From Piliocolobus tephrosceles (taxonomy: Eukaryota; Chordata; Mammalia; Primates; Cercopithecidae), in assembly GCF_002776525.5 (NCBI RefSeq), contig NC_045436.1:102149211-102213210 (forward strand): a DNA stretch of 64,000 nt, in the 5' to 3' direction. The position numbers and the translations under genes are program-made. This document shows positions 45,078 to 59,372 of this stretch, piece after piece. How positions within the stretch are numbered: the first letter of the stretch is position 1; the number at the start of each line of letters is the position of its first letter. The notes beneath the pieces were generated by a model, which saw nothing but the letters and a program-made list of their open reading frames with translations, was not told the DNA's origin and ran no database searches.

Positions 45078-45122
45078 GGCTCTCCCTTAAGCATGAAATA
45101 CCTGCTTTTCTACTCTTCAAAC
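45078..45122 (+). repeat. Source of the inverted 45-base copy at 43061-43105
   Basis: Native position: it is contiguous with L2-like sequence that resumes after the Alu at 45424, and its last bases form the Alu target-site duplication CTTCAAACTTT. Confidence 0.95.
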
Positions 45123-45125
45123 TTT

Positions 45126-45424
45126 TTTTTTTTTTTTTTTTTTTTTTGAGACAAGCTCTGGCTCTGCCCAGGTTAGAGCGCAGTGCAATCACAGCTCACA
45201 GCAGCCTCGACCTCCTGGGCTCAAGTGATTCTCCCACTTCAACCTCCCATAGAGCTGGGTCTACAGGCACGTGCCACCATTCCCCGCTAATTTTTTAAAT
45301 TTTTTGAAGGGACGGAGTCTCACTTTGTTGCCCAGGCTGGTCTTGAATTCCTGGGCTCAAGTGGTCCTCCAGTCTTAGCCTCCCAAAGTGCTGGGATAAT
45401 AGGCATGAGCCAATCTACCTAGCG
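45126..45424 (-). mobile_element. AluJ/S-like Alu (partner in template switch)
   Basis: T25 tail, GAGACAAGCTCTGGCTCTGCCC, head ending ATCTACCTAGC. CTTCAAACTTT at 45115-45125 and 45428-45438 is its target-site duplication. Confidence 0.9.
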
Positions 45425-45427
45425 CCC

Positions 45428-45680
45428 CTTCAAACTTTAACACCCAGTTGAAATACTTGCTGTCTCATTCATGAAGACTTTCCCATACTGTCCACTCATA
45501 ATTCATCTCTATCTCCTTTGTACTTCCACATCATCTTGTAACTCTAACATTAGTGTTTTTGCCCATGGTGTCCAACAGACTGCAAACTCCTTAGAGATAT
45601 AGTGTTGATATTTATCTTATAGCTCTAAAAGAATGCAGCACAGTGCTTTGCACACAGCAGACCTTCAATAAAGCAAACTC
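45428..45680 (+). mobile_element. L2 LINE 3' end
   Basis: TGAAGACTTTCCCATACTGTCC, TTTGTACTTCCACATCATC, AGACTGCAAACTCCTTAGAG, GCACAGTGCTTTGCACACAGC and TTCAATAAA are the L2 3' terminus. Confidence 0.85.
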
Positions 45681-46224
45681 TAATTTACCAGCCTTATAAC
45701 AGACAAGTGTACCCTTAATATCAGTGCATCTGCAAGGAACAGCTGGTTCCAAGGTAAGCTAAACTATTGCTTAATGCCTGCTGGCAACACAAGAACCAAA
45801 TGTGTGGGTGCATTCCCACCTTGTTATGGAAAAAGTGACACTAACTCATACTCTGACCCAGAATTCTAGAAAATATAAATCAGAGGTATCATCTTCATGC
45901 AAGAAGACGACTGAGGCCGGAATCCCTGGACATACTATACAGCATCATGGGCAATAGTCACAATAACTGATCAGAGACCTAGCTATTAAAAATAACATGT
46001 TACAATGCATGCAAGAAAAGAGAAATTCCCAGATAACTTCCTCTGAAAAATAGAGCACTGAAGTGACCACTGGGAAAACTCAAGACCTGGTCCTTACTTA
46101 CAATGTCTTATGTTCCTGTGCCAAACATTTGACTTTCTCCATTAGTGAAATGAGAGGGAAAGATAATCCCCATCCACTGCAAGGACAGTTTCCTCTACCT
46201 GCTTTTCCCATGCTCACTGCAGTG
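45681..46224. other. No gene or repeat recognised
   Basis: No supported feature. Confidence 0.4.
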
Positions 46225-46820
46225 TAAACTCCATAAAGCTTCCCAAGTGATCCTGTTAAAGGGCATTTGAAGAGTGCTACTTCTCTGGTGGAACCCTCGA
46301 ATGGCTTTCTCTCTCAGTCCAACAACTTTCCAACAACCTACAAGGCCCTCTGCAATCTGGCCTCCTTCCAGCTCCCAAACCTCATCCCAAACACTGTCCT
46401 CCTCATCATTCTGCTCCAGCCTCACTGGCGACCTTGCTCTTCCACAAAAATACAAAGCACACACTGCCTCAGGGTTTATGCACAAGCTCCCCCTCAACTG
46501 CAAAATTCCCTCCACTCCTGGCTCCAGTTCTGTCTGGCAAACTTCCTCCAGTCTCTGCTCAAACATAACCTTAGCAGCAGCACCTTTCCTGATGACTGGA
46601 TATAAAACAGAACACTTTTCCCTCATCCAGCTGACACTCTTTACCCTCACCAAACCTGCTTTATAACCCTGATATGACTCATGTTTATTTTTCATCTATA
46701 ACACATGTTTACCCATACACACTAGGATGGAAACTCCAGGAAAGCAGGATCTCCATGTCTTGTTTTGCTACCGCATCCTCCCTACATAGAACAATACCTA
46801 GAATGCAAGAAGCACTCCAG
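46225..46820 (+). mobile_element. L2 LINE, 3' half
   Basis: CTCGAATGGCTTTCTC, CCTACAAGGCCCTCTGCAATC, TGCCTCAGGGTTTATGCACAAG, GCTCCAGTTCTGTCTGGC and GGATGGAAACTCCAGGAAAGCAGG follow the L2 end in order over about 600 bases. A 166-codon minus-strand frame across it is a shadow. Confidence 0.88.
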
Positions 46821-46964
46821 ATATTTTTAACTAAAAATAAAAATATGTACCCTTAAGTAAAAGAGTGACATTTTTATCTTCTGAAGGGGGCAGCGGGATG
46901 GGGGTTCATTCCTTCATTTTCTTCAAGTAACATTCTAGGAAGTGTTTCCACTTCAGTATCTTTG

Positions 46965-47093
46965 TTGTTGTTGTTGTAGAGTTGAGTTCTTGCCATGTTA
47001 CCCAGGCTGGTCTGGAACTCCTCACCTCAAGCAATCCTGCTGCCTTAGCTTCCCAAAGTGCTGGGATTACAAGTGTGAGCCACCATGCCTGGC
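46965..47093 (-). mobile_element. Alu single arm (monomer-like) with own duplication
   Basis: (GTT)n tail, GAGTTGAGTTCTTGCCATG, head CCATGCCTGGCC. CACTTCAGTATCTT left (46950-46963) and CACTTTAATATCTT right (47095-47108) are target copies, so it inserted as a half Alu (FLAM/FRAM-like) or was deleted later. Confidence 0.82.
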
Positions 47094-47104
47094 CCACTTT
47101 AATA

Positions 47105-47797
<693 letters not shown>

Positions 47798-47809
47798 ACT
47801 CGACTGTCT

Positions 47810-48860
47810 TTCATTTGAAAATAAAAAAAAATCTCAAGTCAAATGGCCCCTCTGGTCAAGAGAGGATGTCACCTACACATCCTGAACTGAGCAGAAGCTG
47901 ATGCAGATACCTGAAGGAACAAGGAGGCACTCTGTGGAGAGGCTACCACGTGAGACCTAAGACCAATGAAGACAATCTTCTGCTCCTGCAAAATGGCCCA
48001 TTCTCTCTCCTTTGTCCTTCATAATCCAGCCAGCAACTACAAAACTAGAGATGACTCTGGGGCCCACCGTGCCATCTTACTCTGTCATCTTCTGCTCCTT
48101 TTTTCCCTTACGAAAGATGAATGATCCCAACCCAGCACCAACCCCCACATGGGCTTAAGAAGAGTGACACCTATTGATTCTCCTTCGCCCATGTGTTATG
48201 CAAAAGATATCCATAAAGGGTCCCCCTGAGACCCTCCAATGGCAGACTTTATTTCCTGAGCTGCCTTCGTGATTTATATAGCAGTTTCTCCCCCTCTTCC
48301 GTCCCCAGCAGTGATCCCAGAACAGGATGTTGCTCGTAAATCTTTTTCCCTCAGCTTACCTACCACCCACTGACCAGCTTATTTTTACAAGAGTTGCTAT
48401 TTCCCATACTCCCTCAGTGTAAGACCCCTATTAAGGTCACAGGAGTTTTGTTCTTGAGGTCTTTGCCCAGCATAAGAATAGGGCACAGTCAAAATATCAT
48501 ACTTCTGCCATTGTGAGTACTGAAAACTGTACAAACGTCTATGAAGGAATGTCAATACATTTTCAAAAATACATCCTTAATCCAGGGAGACAACAAACAG
48601 GCAAATCACTAAGAAGACATAACCATTTCTTGATGGCAAAGGCCAATAATCATTCTTCTATAAATTATTTAATGTATTAATTGATTGAATTTCTACTGTA
48701 TCTGCTAGCCCATAATCAGCTGTCCAATGACAGAATCTTGTGAGGAATATAAAAACAAAAACAGTTTAAATGCCATAATAAAAGGTTGTATCTTTGAGAA
48801 ATGGGGGACCACTACTGCCTGAGGGTGAGAGAGGAGGTTTCACGGAAGAGGTGACTGAAT
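47810..48860. other. No gene or repeat recognised
   Basis: About 1 kb without Alu and of moderate GC. No frame with domain resemblance. It might be an unrecognised LTR, but I see no ends. Confidence 0.4.
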
Positions 48861-48869
48861 CCATAGTTT

Positions 48870-49878
48870 AACAGCATTTTATGTTCTGAACCTCTCCTCC
48901 CCACCTGCTCCTCCCTTGGCTCCCAGTACTCTCCTGGGTTTTGTCAGCTTCTTTATCAGCTCCATCTCAACCACCTTAAGCCTTCTCTGCTACTTAGGTC
49001 CCACTAAGTTGCTACGTAGTTCAAGTTCCTGAGCACTCTCAACTGTTGGGAAACCTCAGGCACAATTGTGATTCATTTTCTACTGAATAAATTGTGTGTT
49101 AAGCCCAGACCTTCCCCAATGAACTCCAGACTTAGAGAACCAATTGCCCACTTAACATCTCCACTTGCCAGGATTTTCACAGGCATTTCAAACCTGGACT
49201 ACTCAAAAAGGAACTTGTACCACCCTCAGTCTTTCCCATCTTGATGACAGCATCTCCCAGTGACAAAACCAACGATTAAGAATTGTTCTTGAGTCTCCTC
49301 TTTCATGCATCCAACCTATCTTTTCTCACTGTTTACAAAAAAAATCATCCAGAGACCACTGGATTCTCTCCAGGTCTCCCATGCACTACTTACTTCATAT
49401 CTCCACAATGGGTTGCTTTGCTTCTGCTCCTGCCTATGTCCCACTAAACTCCATTCTCCATTTGACAAGTGACCTTTTAAAATCATATTAAACCACTAAC
49501 ATATTTAAAATAGTTTGATGGCTTCCCATTACCCTAAATATATGGTCAAATTTCTTAGCATGGCTCACCAGCTCACTTCCTGACCTGGTGCTCTCTGCTC
49601 CAGCTACAGTGAACTTCATTCAGTCCCTCAAAACGACCCTATGGTTTGCTTCTGTTTTGTTTTTTCTTTTTGTCCAAGTCTTCACAAGTATGGTTCCTCT
49701 CTCTGGAACACACATCTCTCTCCATTCCTCCACCCAACTTTTTCAACTCTAAACATACATCAATGTTCTGCTTAACTGCCTCTTCTAAGAAGTCTTTTCT
49801 GATTAGTCCTCAAATCTACACTGAGGTATTACTCCTATATGTTCCTGTAAAACCCTGTATTTCCCTGATAGCACTCAC
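48870..49878 (+). mobile_element. L2 LINE with reverse-transcriptase-end relic
   Basis: CTCCACTTGCCAGGATTTTCAC, TTCTTGAGTCTCCTCTTTC, ATGCATCCAACCTATC, GATGGCTTCCCATTACCC, TTAGCATGGCTCACC and TCTGGAACACACATCTC keep the order of the L2 ORF2 end through to its 3' UTR. About 1 kb, the longest L2 here; frame destroyed. Confidence 0.7.
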
Positions 49879-49879
49879 A

Positions 49880-50175
49880 GATCAAAGAATGGACTGATGA
49901 AGCAGGGATAGGAAGAAGGAATAGTATATGCCAAGGCACATACTATTTGTACTTGAATGACAAAAGCCTGCATATGGAATTGAGAGATCTTCTCTAAAGC
50001 AAGGCACCAAGGTTGAGAGAAGGACAGTAGTGATGGGACATGAGACTTGAAAAACAAGCTGAGGCCCAGGGGATAAAGGGACTGAACACCACACTAAGGG
50101 AATCAAACTCTAAAATGTAGGCGATACGGTGCTCTGGAAGTTTTTAACTAGAGAAGCAAAATGAATGTATGGGAA
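49880..50175 (-). mobile_element. L2-like fragment, antisense
   Basis: GCCAAGGCACATACTATTTG, AAATGTAGGCGATACGGTGCTC and GGAAGTTTTTAACTAGAGAAGC resemble L2 read in reverse (the stretch that in sense reads AAAAACCTTCCA..GCCTACA). It faces the preceding sense L2. Confidence 0.4.
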
Positions 50176-50283
50176 ACTTCCTCGTATAACAAAGTTTCTC
50201 CTAATTATTATGGAACAGAAGAGGAGGAGTGATTAAATTAGAATGGGAGATAATGGCTTAAATCTAGAGAAGTAGAGGAAGAT

Positions 50284-50496
50284 GTCCATGTGCTACAATC
50301 AACAAATCCTAAAGGTTAAACCAGCAGATTGACTGAACCATATAACTCTTAAGGAGTCAAAAATGCCCATTAGCCTAGTAATGATACCATGATTTTTTTC
50401 CTGTGAGCCATCTCTTGGAGCAAATATCTTCAAAATATACACAATATTTCTGCTTTTTGGGGAGCTACAGTGTTTTCCTGGTTTGAAAATGCAGAT
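50284..50496 (+). repeat. Direct duplicate, copy A
   Basis: Aligns with 51325-51546 over its full length at roughly 83% by eye. Conserved blocks: CTACAATCAACAAATCC, CAGCAGATTGACTGAACCA, GTCAAAAATGCCCATTAGCC, TTGGAGCAAATATCTTCAAA. Family unknown. Confidence 0.85.
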
Positions 50497-50906
50497 GTTG
50501 GAATCACCCATTGGGGGATGGTGAAGCCACTATGAAAGATTATACAGAGAAAATCCATAGTATAAAAAGAAAGCAAGTCAGGGACAGAGATTTGAGGAAT
50601 GCCAACTTTTATCAAGCAAGATAAAAGGAACTTTGGTGAGAAATTGAGAGGGCCTCATCAGAATCACAAGGCAGACGAGCCAGGATGTGTCTCAGAAATC
50701 AGAGAAGAGGAAGGATTGACTGCATCAAGCACAAAATTCAATATATATCACTCTGCACACAGTAGGTGCTGAGCATTTGCTGAAGTGCAAAATATACCAT
50801 AGTACCTCCATTTAGGGTGTGGGTATGTGTGTAAGATGCATATTTCTCAGATTATCAAGTCATTATCTTACTGTAGAAACTACCACCTTGCACGTATCCC
50901 AGAACT

Positions 50907-50994
50907 TGAAAGAAAGAAAGAGAGAAAGAGAGAGAGAAGAGAAGAGAAGAGAAGAGAAGAGAAGAGAAGAGAAGAGAAGAGAAGAGAAGAGAAA
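50907..50994 (+). repeat. Purine microsatellite (GAAA)n then (AGAGA)n
   Basis: 88 bases of pure A/G: GAAAGAAAG, GAGAAAGAG and eleven or so GAGAA-type pentamers. Confidence 0.95.
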
Positions 50995-51324
50995 CTAACT
51001 AACTATCACCCTGGGGAAGTGGAGAGAATACAGCACACCAAAAACCACATTCAATCCCTGAATCAATGGATGTCAGCTCTGAGTTCTCTTAAAAAGAAAC
51101 TAAAAATACTTTATTTCATACATATCATTACCCTCCAATTTTCTGAACTGGGAAGTTTAATGCACCTCGTCTTCATTAAGGAGAAACCCTGCTGAAGTGT
51201 GAAAAGGCATTAGTATGAGAAGGTCATGTGAGTGGGTGTGAGGGACAGGGGTGCAATGAATTGAGCAATGACAAGCACTGATGCAGGAGAAAGGCCTTCG
51301 GAGAAGGGAAGGCATATGCAAATA

Positions 51325-51546
51325 CCCATGGGTTACAATCAGCAAATCCAGAAGCCTCAACCAGCAGACTGACTGAGCCAAGTAACTCTTAGGGAGTCAA
51401 AAATGCCCATTAGCCTAATAATGATACTATCAATTTTTTTTTTTTTTTTCTATGAGCCATCTTGGAGCAAATATCTTCAAAATACAGACAATACTCCTGA
51501 GTTTTTTTCTGGCTACAATGCTCTCCTAGATACAGACTTAGAATGC
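51325..51546 (+). repeat. Direct duplicate, copy B
   Basis: Partner of copy A, 1041 bases further right. It has a T17 run (51436-51450 region) where copy A has T7, accounting for most of the length difference. Confidence 0.85.
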
Positions 51547-52288
51547 AAAATGAAGAGGGGGAATTCCCTCTATGGGCTATACCCTTCGCTTCTCTTTTGC
51601 TATTAGGTGGATAAGAGAAAAGGCTTAGCAAGTGTATGTAGAAACTGAATATTAACCCAAACCAAACAGCCTGGTTAAAACAGACAAAAACACTGCTGTG
51701 AGAAGACATTGACAAATTAGCCTGAAAAGTGAAATACAGGTAACTTGTAGGCACTACTGGCTCTAAGGCTTGACTGTACTTTCAAGCAATTTGTTTTTAA
51801 AAGGTCAATGAAGACAAATAGGTAGCAATAAATCACTGTTTACATAATTCTGAAGACTTTATATAGATGCCTTAAAATGTAGTTTTCAACAGTTGAGTCA
51901 ACAACGAGTAATTGTCTTAACAGTTACAGACTTTTTCACAGCAACACTAAGTTAACCCATTAGTAACAGAGTAAGAACTTTGGGTTGTTTTTCTAAGAAA
52001 GGGCAAATAAATACCCATTATAACCACCCTCCACATCAGCACTCCTCCATCTCTCTATGACAGCAACAATAACTCCAATAGTGGCAAACTCATATCACTC
52101 ATTAATTGCTGGTTATTTGCAAAACACAGAGATATTGCTGAAGGATTAAATAGGTCTTTGGTATAAAAGACATTTACAACTCAGATGGATATATGATACG
52201 GAGGAAAATAATTACTAAAGGTTTTATTAGTCTGTGTCTAATCAGGAGAGAGAAACCATACAATAATGCGAACAGAAATTTAATATTT
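51547..52288. other. No gene or repeat recognised
   Basis: No supported feature. Confidence 0.4.
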
Positions 52289-52305
52289 AAAAATATTAAG
52301 CTATG

Positions 52306-53270
<965 letters not shown>

Positions 53271-53364
53271 TGGTATTTCAGCTGAACCTTAAAGGATGAC
53301 TAGGATATCAATAGACTGAGGAGCTGGAAAAGGGAGAGAAAACTCACTCCAGGTTGAGAAATAG

Positions 53365-53525
53365 TTTCATTATTAACCCTGGGATCATTGGCAAACCACT
53401 TAATCCCTTTAAACTTCAAATAGAAATACCTGCCTGACCTACCCTATAAGATCTTTATAAGGTTAAAGTGCAATACTGGACTAGGAATAAGCTTTTTAAA
53501 AAGTTTAAAGCATTACATGAACAAA
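53365..53525 (+). mobile_element. MIR SINE, sense
   Basis: GGGATCATTGGCAAACCACTTAATCCC, AACTTCAAATAGAAATACC, CCTATAAGATCTTTATAAGG follow the MIR core and 3' part. Confidence 0.65.
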
Positions 53526-53851
53526 AGTAGATGGTAATACCTGCACATAGTAACCTGAACGAAAGCGCTAATGTGAACTGCCTGTGGACTAATCTACCTC
53601 CACCCCAGTTCCTTCCCTCCCCCATGCTACCAGTTTTTCTTCCCATTCCCTCTCCCTAGTTCCTAGTTGACACTTTTGACATCAAAGGCTCTCCACAAAG
53701 TCTTTGATGAATGAATGAATATTGGATTATCTTAAGAACAGAGAACTTTCATTTAAAATCAAACTAACCTGAAGGAAATATATGATTTCTATTTACTTAA
53801 CCTAAAAGGGTAAAAAGTATTATTAAATGAATATCTAGTTTCTTTACACAT
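53526..53851. other. No gene or repeat recognised
   Basis: A GATGAATGAATGAATAT tail at 53706-53722 could be the end of an L2. Otherwise nothing. Confidence 0.4.
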
Positions 53852-54161
53852 AGTTTTTTTTTTTTTTTTTTTTTGAGACAGAGTCTTACTCTGTCACCCA
53901 GGCTGGGGTGCAGTAGTGCGATCTCAGCTCACTGTAACCTCCGTCTCCCAGGTGCAAGCAATTCTCATGCCTCAGCTTCTTAAGTACTTGGGATTACAGG
54001 TGTGTGCCAGCAGGCCTGGCTAATTTTTCTATTTCCTGTAGAGATGATGTTTCACCATGTTGCCCAGGCTGGTCTCGAACTCCTGCCCTCAAGTGATCTA
54101 CCCCCTCCCCCAGCTTCCCAAAGTGCTGAGTTTTACAGGCATAAGCCACTGCGCGTGGCCT
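53852..54161 (-). mobile_element. AluS/J-like Alu
   Basis: T22 tail, GACAGAGTCTTACTCTGTC, head ending GCGCGTGGCC. Confidence 0.88.
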
Positions 54162-54164
54162 ATA

Positions 54165-54569
54165 CTTATCTTCATGTGTACCCTAAACTATATCTTAAAG
54201 TAATATTTTAGTAAGAAATATGAAATGAGAATTTTATTGAGAAATTAATTCATAGTGTCACCTACCATTTCAAATTACCCAAACTCTTAATATAAGTTCC
54301 AGAGTAACAAAAATCAGACTCATCATCACCTGAACTCACAGTTGGCAGGAACATGTGATTACACAGTTCACATACAATGCCAGGCACTGGTCCCAGACAA
54401 TGCTTCAGAGTTGGGTCTCAGAGCACGGGAAGGCTGCTTTCCCTATACTGCCCAATGAAACCCAAACTTTTAAACCTCAGGTGTTCTATGAATATCATGA
54501 AGTTCAAATTCTCCACACCCTAAGTGCTGAAATTATCAAAAGCAAGTCAACAGAAAGGGAAGAAAATTA
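54165..54569. other. No gene or repeat recognised
   Basis: No supported feature. Confidence 0.4.
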
Positions 54570-54790
54570 ATATTTATTAAATGTCAATTGAGTACCAAGC
54601 ACTCTGTGGGCTTTAAATGAATGTATATATTTAGTCCTCATTATGATCCTTATTTTACAAATGAGAAAACTAGAGTTTAGAGAGGTTAAGAAAATTGCCC
54701 AGCATTACCTATCTCATGGGGATACAACTCAAACCCAGATATAACTGATTTCAAAGCAAACTCTCTCTTAATTAGGCTGCCTCTCCAGGT
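54570..54790 (-). mobile_element. MIR SINE, antisense
   Basis: TATTAAATGTCAATTGAGTACC, CCTTATTTTACAAATGAGAAAAC, AGAGGTTAAGAAAATTGCCC and GGGATACAACTCAAACCC are MIR in reverse. Confidence 0.8.
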
Positions 54791-54994
54791 GAAAATTTAG
54801 TGGCAGGGTCCCAGTGAGCCTGTAAGAAGTATTCTACTCACCAGAGTCACTAATGCAGGTTGAGGACATGAGACAGAAAAACAAACAAACAAAAAAACAA
54901 TGAAATAATAACTGTTCCAAATATCCGCCTATCTCACCTCGTGCATTCCCTTTGCTCTCAACTCCCTTTGTCCTTTACAAGCTACTGAGGAACA

Positions 54995-55000
<6 letters not shown>

Positions 55001-55029
<29 letters not shown>

Positions 55030-55185
55030 NNNNNNNNNNNNNNNNNNNNNNNNNNNNNNNNNNNNNNNNNNNNNNNNNNNNNNNNNNNNNNNNNNNNNNN
55101 NNNNNNNNNNNNNNNNNNNNNNNNNNNNNGCCCGTCTCAGCCTCCCAAAGTGCTGGGATTACAGGCTTGAGCCACCAAGCCTGGC
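55001..55185 (-). mobile_element. AluYR-type Alu containing an assembly gap
   Basis: T-run to 55029, N to 55129, then GCCCGTCTCAGCCTCCC..CAGGCTTGAGCCACC to the head. Exact 15-base CTGAGGAACACATTT at 54985-54999 and 55186-55200. Only about 56 bases of Alu body are present. Confidence 0.92.
55030..55129. other. Assembly gap, 100 N
   Basis: Exactly 100 N, a common placeholder for a gap of unknown size. It lies inside a single Alu. Confidence 0.99.
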
Positions 55186-55200
55186 CTGAGGAACACATTT

Positions 55201-58114
55201 TTTAAAAATATATCTTTTAGACAAATAAAATATAGTCTCCACTCTCATTTATTAAATACTCTGTCGTACTGGAAAATTAAACCTCCATTCTTAAATTAAA
55301 GGACAATTTCGTATCTCGTTTACCAAGTGCTCTGCGGGGGACAGTAAGCCTCTGCCGGATGTTGAAAGATAATCTAAAACGAGAACTGCTACAACTTCTA
55401 ACCGTTGAGAGGTTGATTTATTAACAGGGCAGCCACCTGACATCTGTGCAATGCTGTAACAGACCACAAAGTGCTCTCAGAGAGCACACATCATCTCACC
55501 GCAGCGATGAAAAGAGCTCTGAGAGGTAAACTGGGGAGATTCTAATTTAGGATGGGAACCACCTCCATTCCTTAATTTTTTTTTTTCTTTTTTGGTAACT
55601 AATCTTTTCACCTTTTTCCTACCATATGGCTCACTAGTGACCCCTATCCCGTCACCCAGCCTCCCCTTCTCACACCCCCACTATGCCCCAGTGCAAAGAA
55701 ATCAGCTTTGTTCCTTCACTGGAAAAGATGCACATTTCTCTGACTACTGTAGCCATGCTGAAACTATCTCCCAAGAACAACTTTTTATCTCATTCATGTC
55801 AAAAAAGAAGAGTCAGCTAGAGATCTGTGGCCCAAGACTCAGAGTTTTAAACCAGAGCTCAGAAATCATATCCCTGCCACCAGCTTCTACAAAGACAAAA
55901 TGGAACAGAGACTCGAGGGTCCGGGGATGGAAGGAAGCTAGCCACTGATGAGTCCGTTAACCTTTCTTTTCCCTTTTTCATTTGTACAACAGAACCTCAT
56001 AGGGAGTTATGAGATTGAAAGCGTGCCTTTCAAGTACTTAGCACAGGTCTCGTCTGGTCACTGCACTTATTGAATTAAATACTGTCGTGGGTATCTGTAC
56101 TCATGAAGGCAGGGTTAATTTGTGGTGTCTCCCACATTCTCACCATTCTGATATCAAAGGGGAATGGAAGGCCTTCAATAATCTTAAGTGTAGTTGGAAA
56201 CATTTCAGCTGGAGGACAGCTTCTCTCTGACAACCATCCAGGGATGCTGTGCTCCTTGCCAGCTGTGACCTCTGCTCCTTTCTCAAGTCTTACAACTTGC
56301 TTGGAAGATAGGCTCAGAAGGTGATTACTAAACATGTGGAAAGTCAGTAAATACATTAGAATTCTTGGGTGCCCAGTGCCTTACCAGTTCCACTCCGGTT
56401 ACAAAGGGCAGTCTCTGACCTCCAGTTGTTTAAAATCGGTTAGGGCTTGGAATGACCGCAACAGAGGAGCCAAGTGGAAAAACAGCAAGAGATAAGCTTG
56501 GTGAGGAGCTGACTACACAAGGAGAGTTTACTGAAGGTGGGCCTTAACTGCAGGCTGAATTTAGGCAGCAATTTGCTATCTTAATCCCAAAAAATGTTGT
56601 ACTATTTTTAATAGTGTTGCTTTCAACACCATAAAGTATGCACATACTTTAGTTTTGGTTAAAGGTTTTGATCATATTCAAAGCCTTGTAACTACACAAA
56701 TAAAAAGAAATACTATCTTTAAACTCTAAAACCACTGCCTTTGGACTTCTTTTACAAAGAGCTAAGAATTTACTTAAAAATGAACCTTTTTCTACACTGC
56801 ACAGGAATAAAGGAGTTTTCCTGCTGATGTTGGGTGGGAACAGGAGTAAAGGAGCCCTCAGTCTCCCGAGAGGAGCAGCACTCAGAAATTCCGCCCTGTT
56901 CCACTTTACTGTAACAATAACACAGCAGAAACCACTGCACTTCAATTCTCAACACACGCAGGATACCTGCAGGGCCATCCTAGGCACAGCATTTTTCCGG
57001 TAGTATTTGAGATTTGGAGTAAATCCCGGGAACCAGTGGCAGCTCCCTTGTAACCTTAACAAAGATCTTTTCCAGTGTGAACAGTCAAAATTCAAACGGA
57101 GAGCAGGCCCATGCTCACCACTAGGAAACCCTGTTTTCCTTTAATTAAAAAAAATGTAGAGGTCATCCCTCAGCTTTGTTTACAAGTAATGAGTCCAGCA
57201 GCCCCCATTTATCACCCCTGGAGATTCTTTTACACTTTGATGTGAAAAGAGTCAGGGCCCATTGTGATTTCAACTACTCCAACAGCAGTCCTTTCATTTG
57301 CAAACGAGGCCCTGGCCCCCAGTTAGAACCAACTGTCAGAAAAAAATTCATTGCCTTTCCTTCCAATTATTTATCAGAGACAGAGGAGAGAAGCTGGCTT
57401 TAAGACATCGCTCAAGAAAAGGTTCCCAGCACACCCCTAATGCATTCCTTACCTTCCCTGGTTCTTTCGGCCCAGAATGCCCCTTTCCCAAATTCCACAG
57501 CTCATGAAAGCCAATCTCTGCTTTCAAACCATCCCATCTGGAATGACTTTCTCCTTTAAGCTTTCACAGAAAACCCAAGGGGCCTAACATTACTTATCAT
57601 TTAGGTGTCCCTCCCTTAGGGCAACTCTGCAATTTTCTCCAGAGCAAGGAAAGTACCAGCACTCTGACTTCCCTAACAGACACTCAGCCATCCCAACAAA
57701 GGGTTCAAAAGGCACCCATTTTTTTCCCCATCTCTACCAGTCTCTCACATTGGTAAAAACAAAAACAAAAACATGACTATTAAGGAACTTTAAAAGGGAA
57801 TGAGGCTTTAAAGATTTATTGAACTATTTAAGAAGTGTGAAGTAGTAGACAAAAAGAAGGGACCCAATACAACTAAAGAGGTTTCTTTTTTTAATGTAAA
57901 CTTTTAAAATTAAAAATAATACCTATTTCTTAAAGTGCAGAGGTCACATATAAATGCTCACAGAATGATGTACTCTTGTAACCAATACCCAGATCAAAAC
58001 AGAATAGCGGCACTCCTGGGCAATTAAACTATTTTAAGCAAAAAGAGTTATCTTGAATCTAACCAAGCTTTTAGTGCTAACTTCATTCTTCAGGAAATAC
58101 ATGGGATAGGTTGA
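55201..58114. other. 2.9 kb repeat-poor stretch, no gene recognised
   Basis: Few identifiable repeats. Moderate-length frames (55592-55948 plus, 56075-56356 minus) show no domain and no convincing splice sites. The 57440-57640 stretch (AGAATGCCCCTTTCCC, CATCTGGAATGACTTTCTCC, CACTAAAC-type) may be L2. An AAAAACAAAAAC run lies at 57757-57772. Confidence 0.4.
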
Positions 58115-58312
58115 CAGTTTCTCAATTTCAGCACTATTGACATTAGAAACCAGAAAATTATTTGTGGTGTGGGCCATTCTGTGCATTGTAGATGTTTAAT
58201 AGCATCCCTGGCCTCTACTCACTAGATTGTGATGACTAAAAATCTCTCTAGACATTGTCAAATGTCCCCTGGAAGAGAGGGAAACAAAATTGTCCTCTGT
58301 TAAGAACTACTG
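58115..58312 (+). mobile_element. hAT-Charlie-type MITE
   Basis: Left end CAGTTTCTCAATTTCAGCAC, then CTATTGACATTAGAAACC, TGCATTGTAGATGTTTAATAGC, CATCCCTGGCCTCTACTC, GACATTGTCAAATGTCCCC, right end TTAAGAACTACTG. The ends form an imperfect inverted repeat. MER family number not assigned. Confidence 0.75.
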
Positions 58313-58542
58313 GTATTTTGAAACAAGTTAAACACATTAATAGGAAACAAACAAATCCACAAAGTAGGACATACATTCAACTCTGTTTCCTTAACTTGTA
58401 AATGCTCCCACCCCACAAGTAAATAGAGTAAATGCTGCTCTAGATTAAGACTCAAGTGACAAAACCTAATGCAATATGTGAACTTTGGTTTCCTTGAATC
58501 AGGATGAAGACAATTTTATTATTTATTATTTATTTGATTTAT

Positions 58543-58836
<294 letters not shown>

Positions 58837-58871
58837 AAAAACAATTTTAAAAGACATTTTAAAACAATCTA

Positions 58872-59372
<501 letters not shown>

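Noticed and set aside
46195..46695. 166-codon minus-strand open frame
   Set aside because: It is the reverse of a clear sense L2 3' end; no domain resemblance.
55592..55948. 118-codon plus-strand frame
   Set aside because: No family resemblance, no polypyrimidine-AG or donor at its edges that I could defend. Left unannotated.
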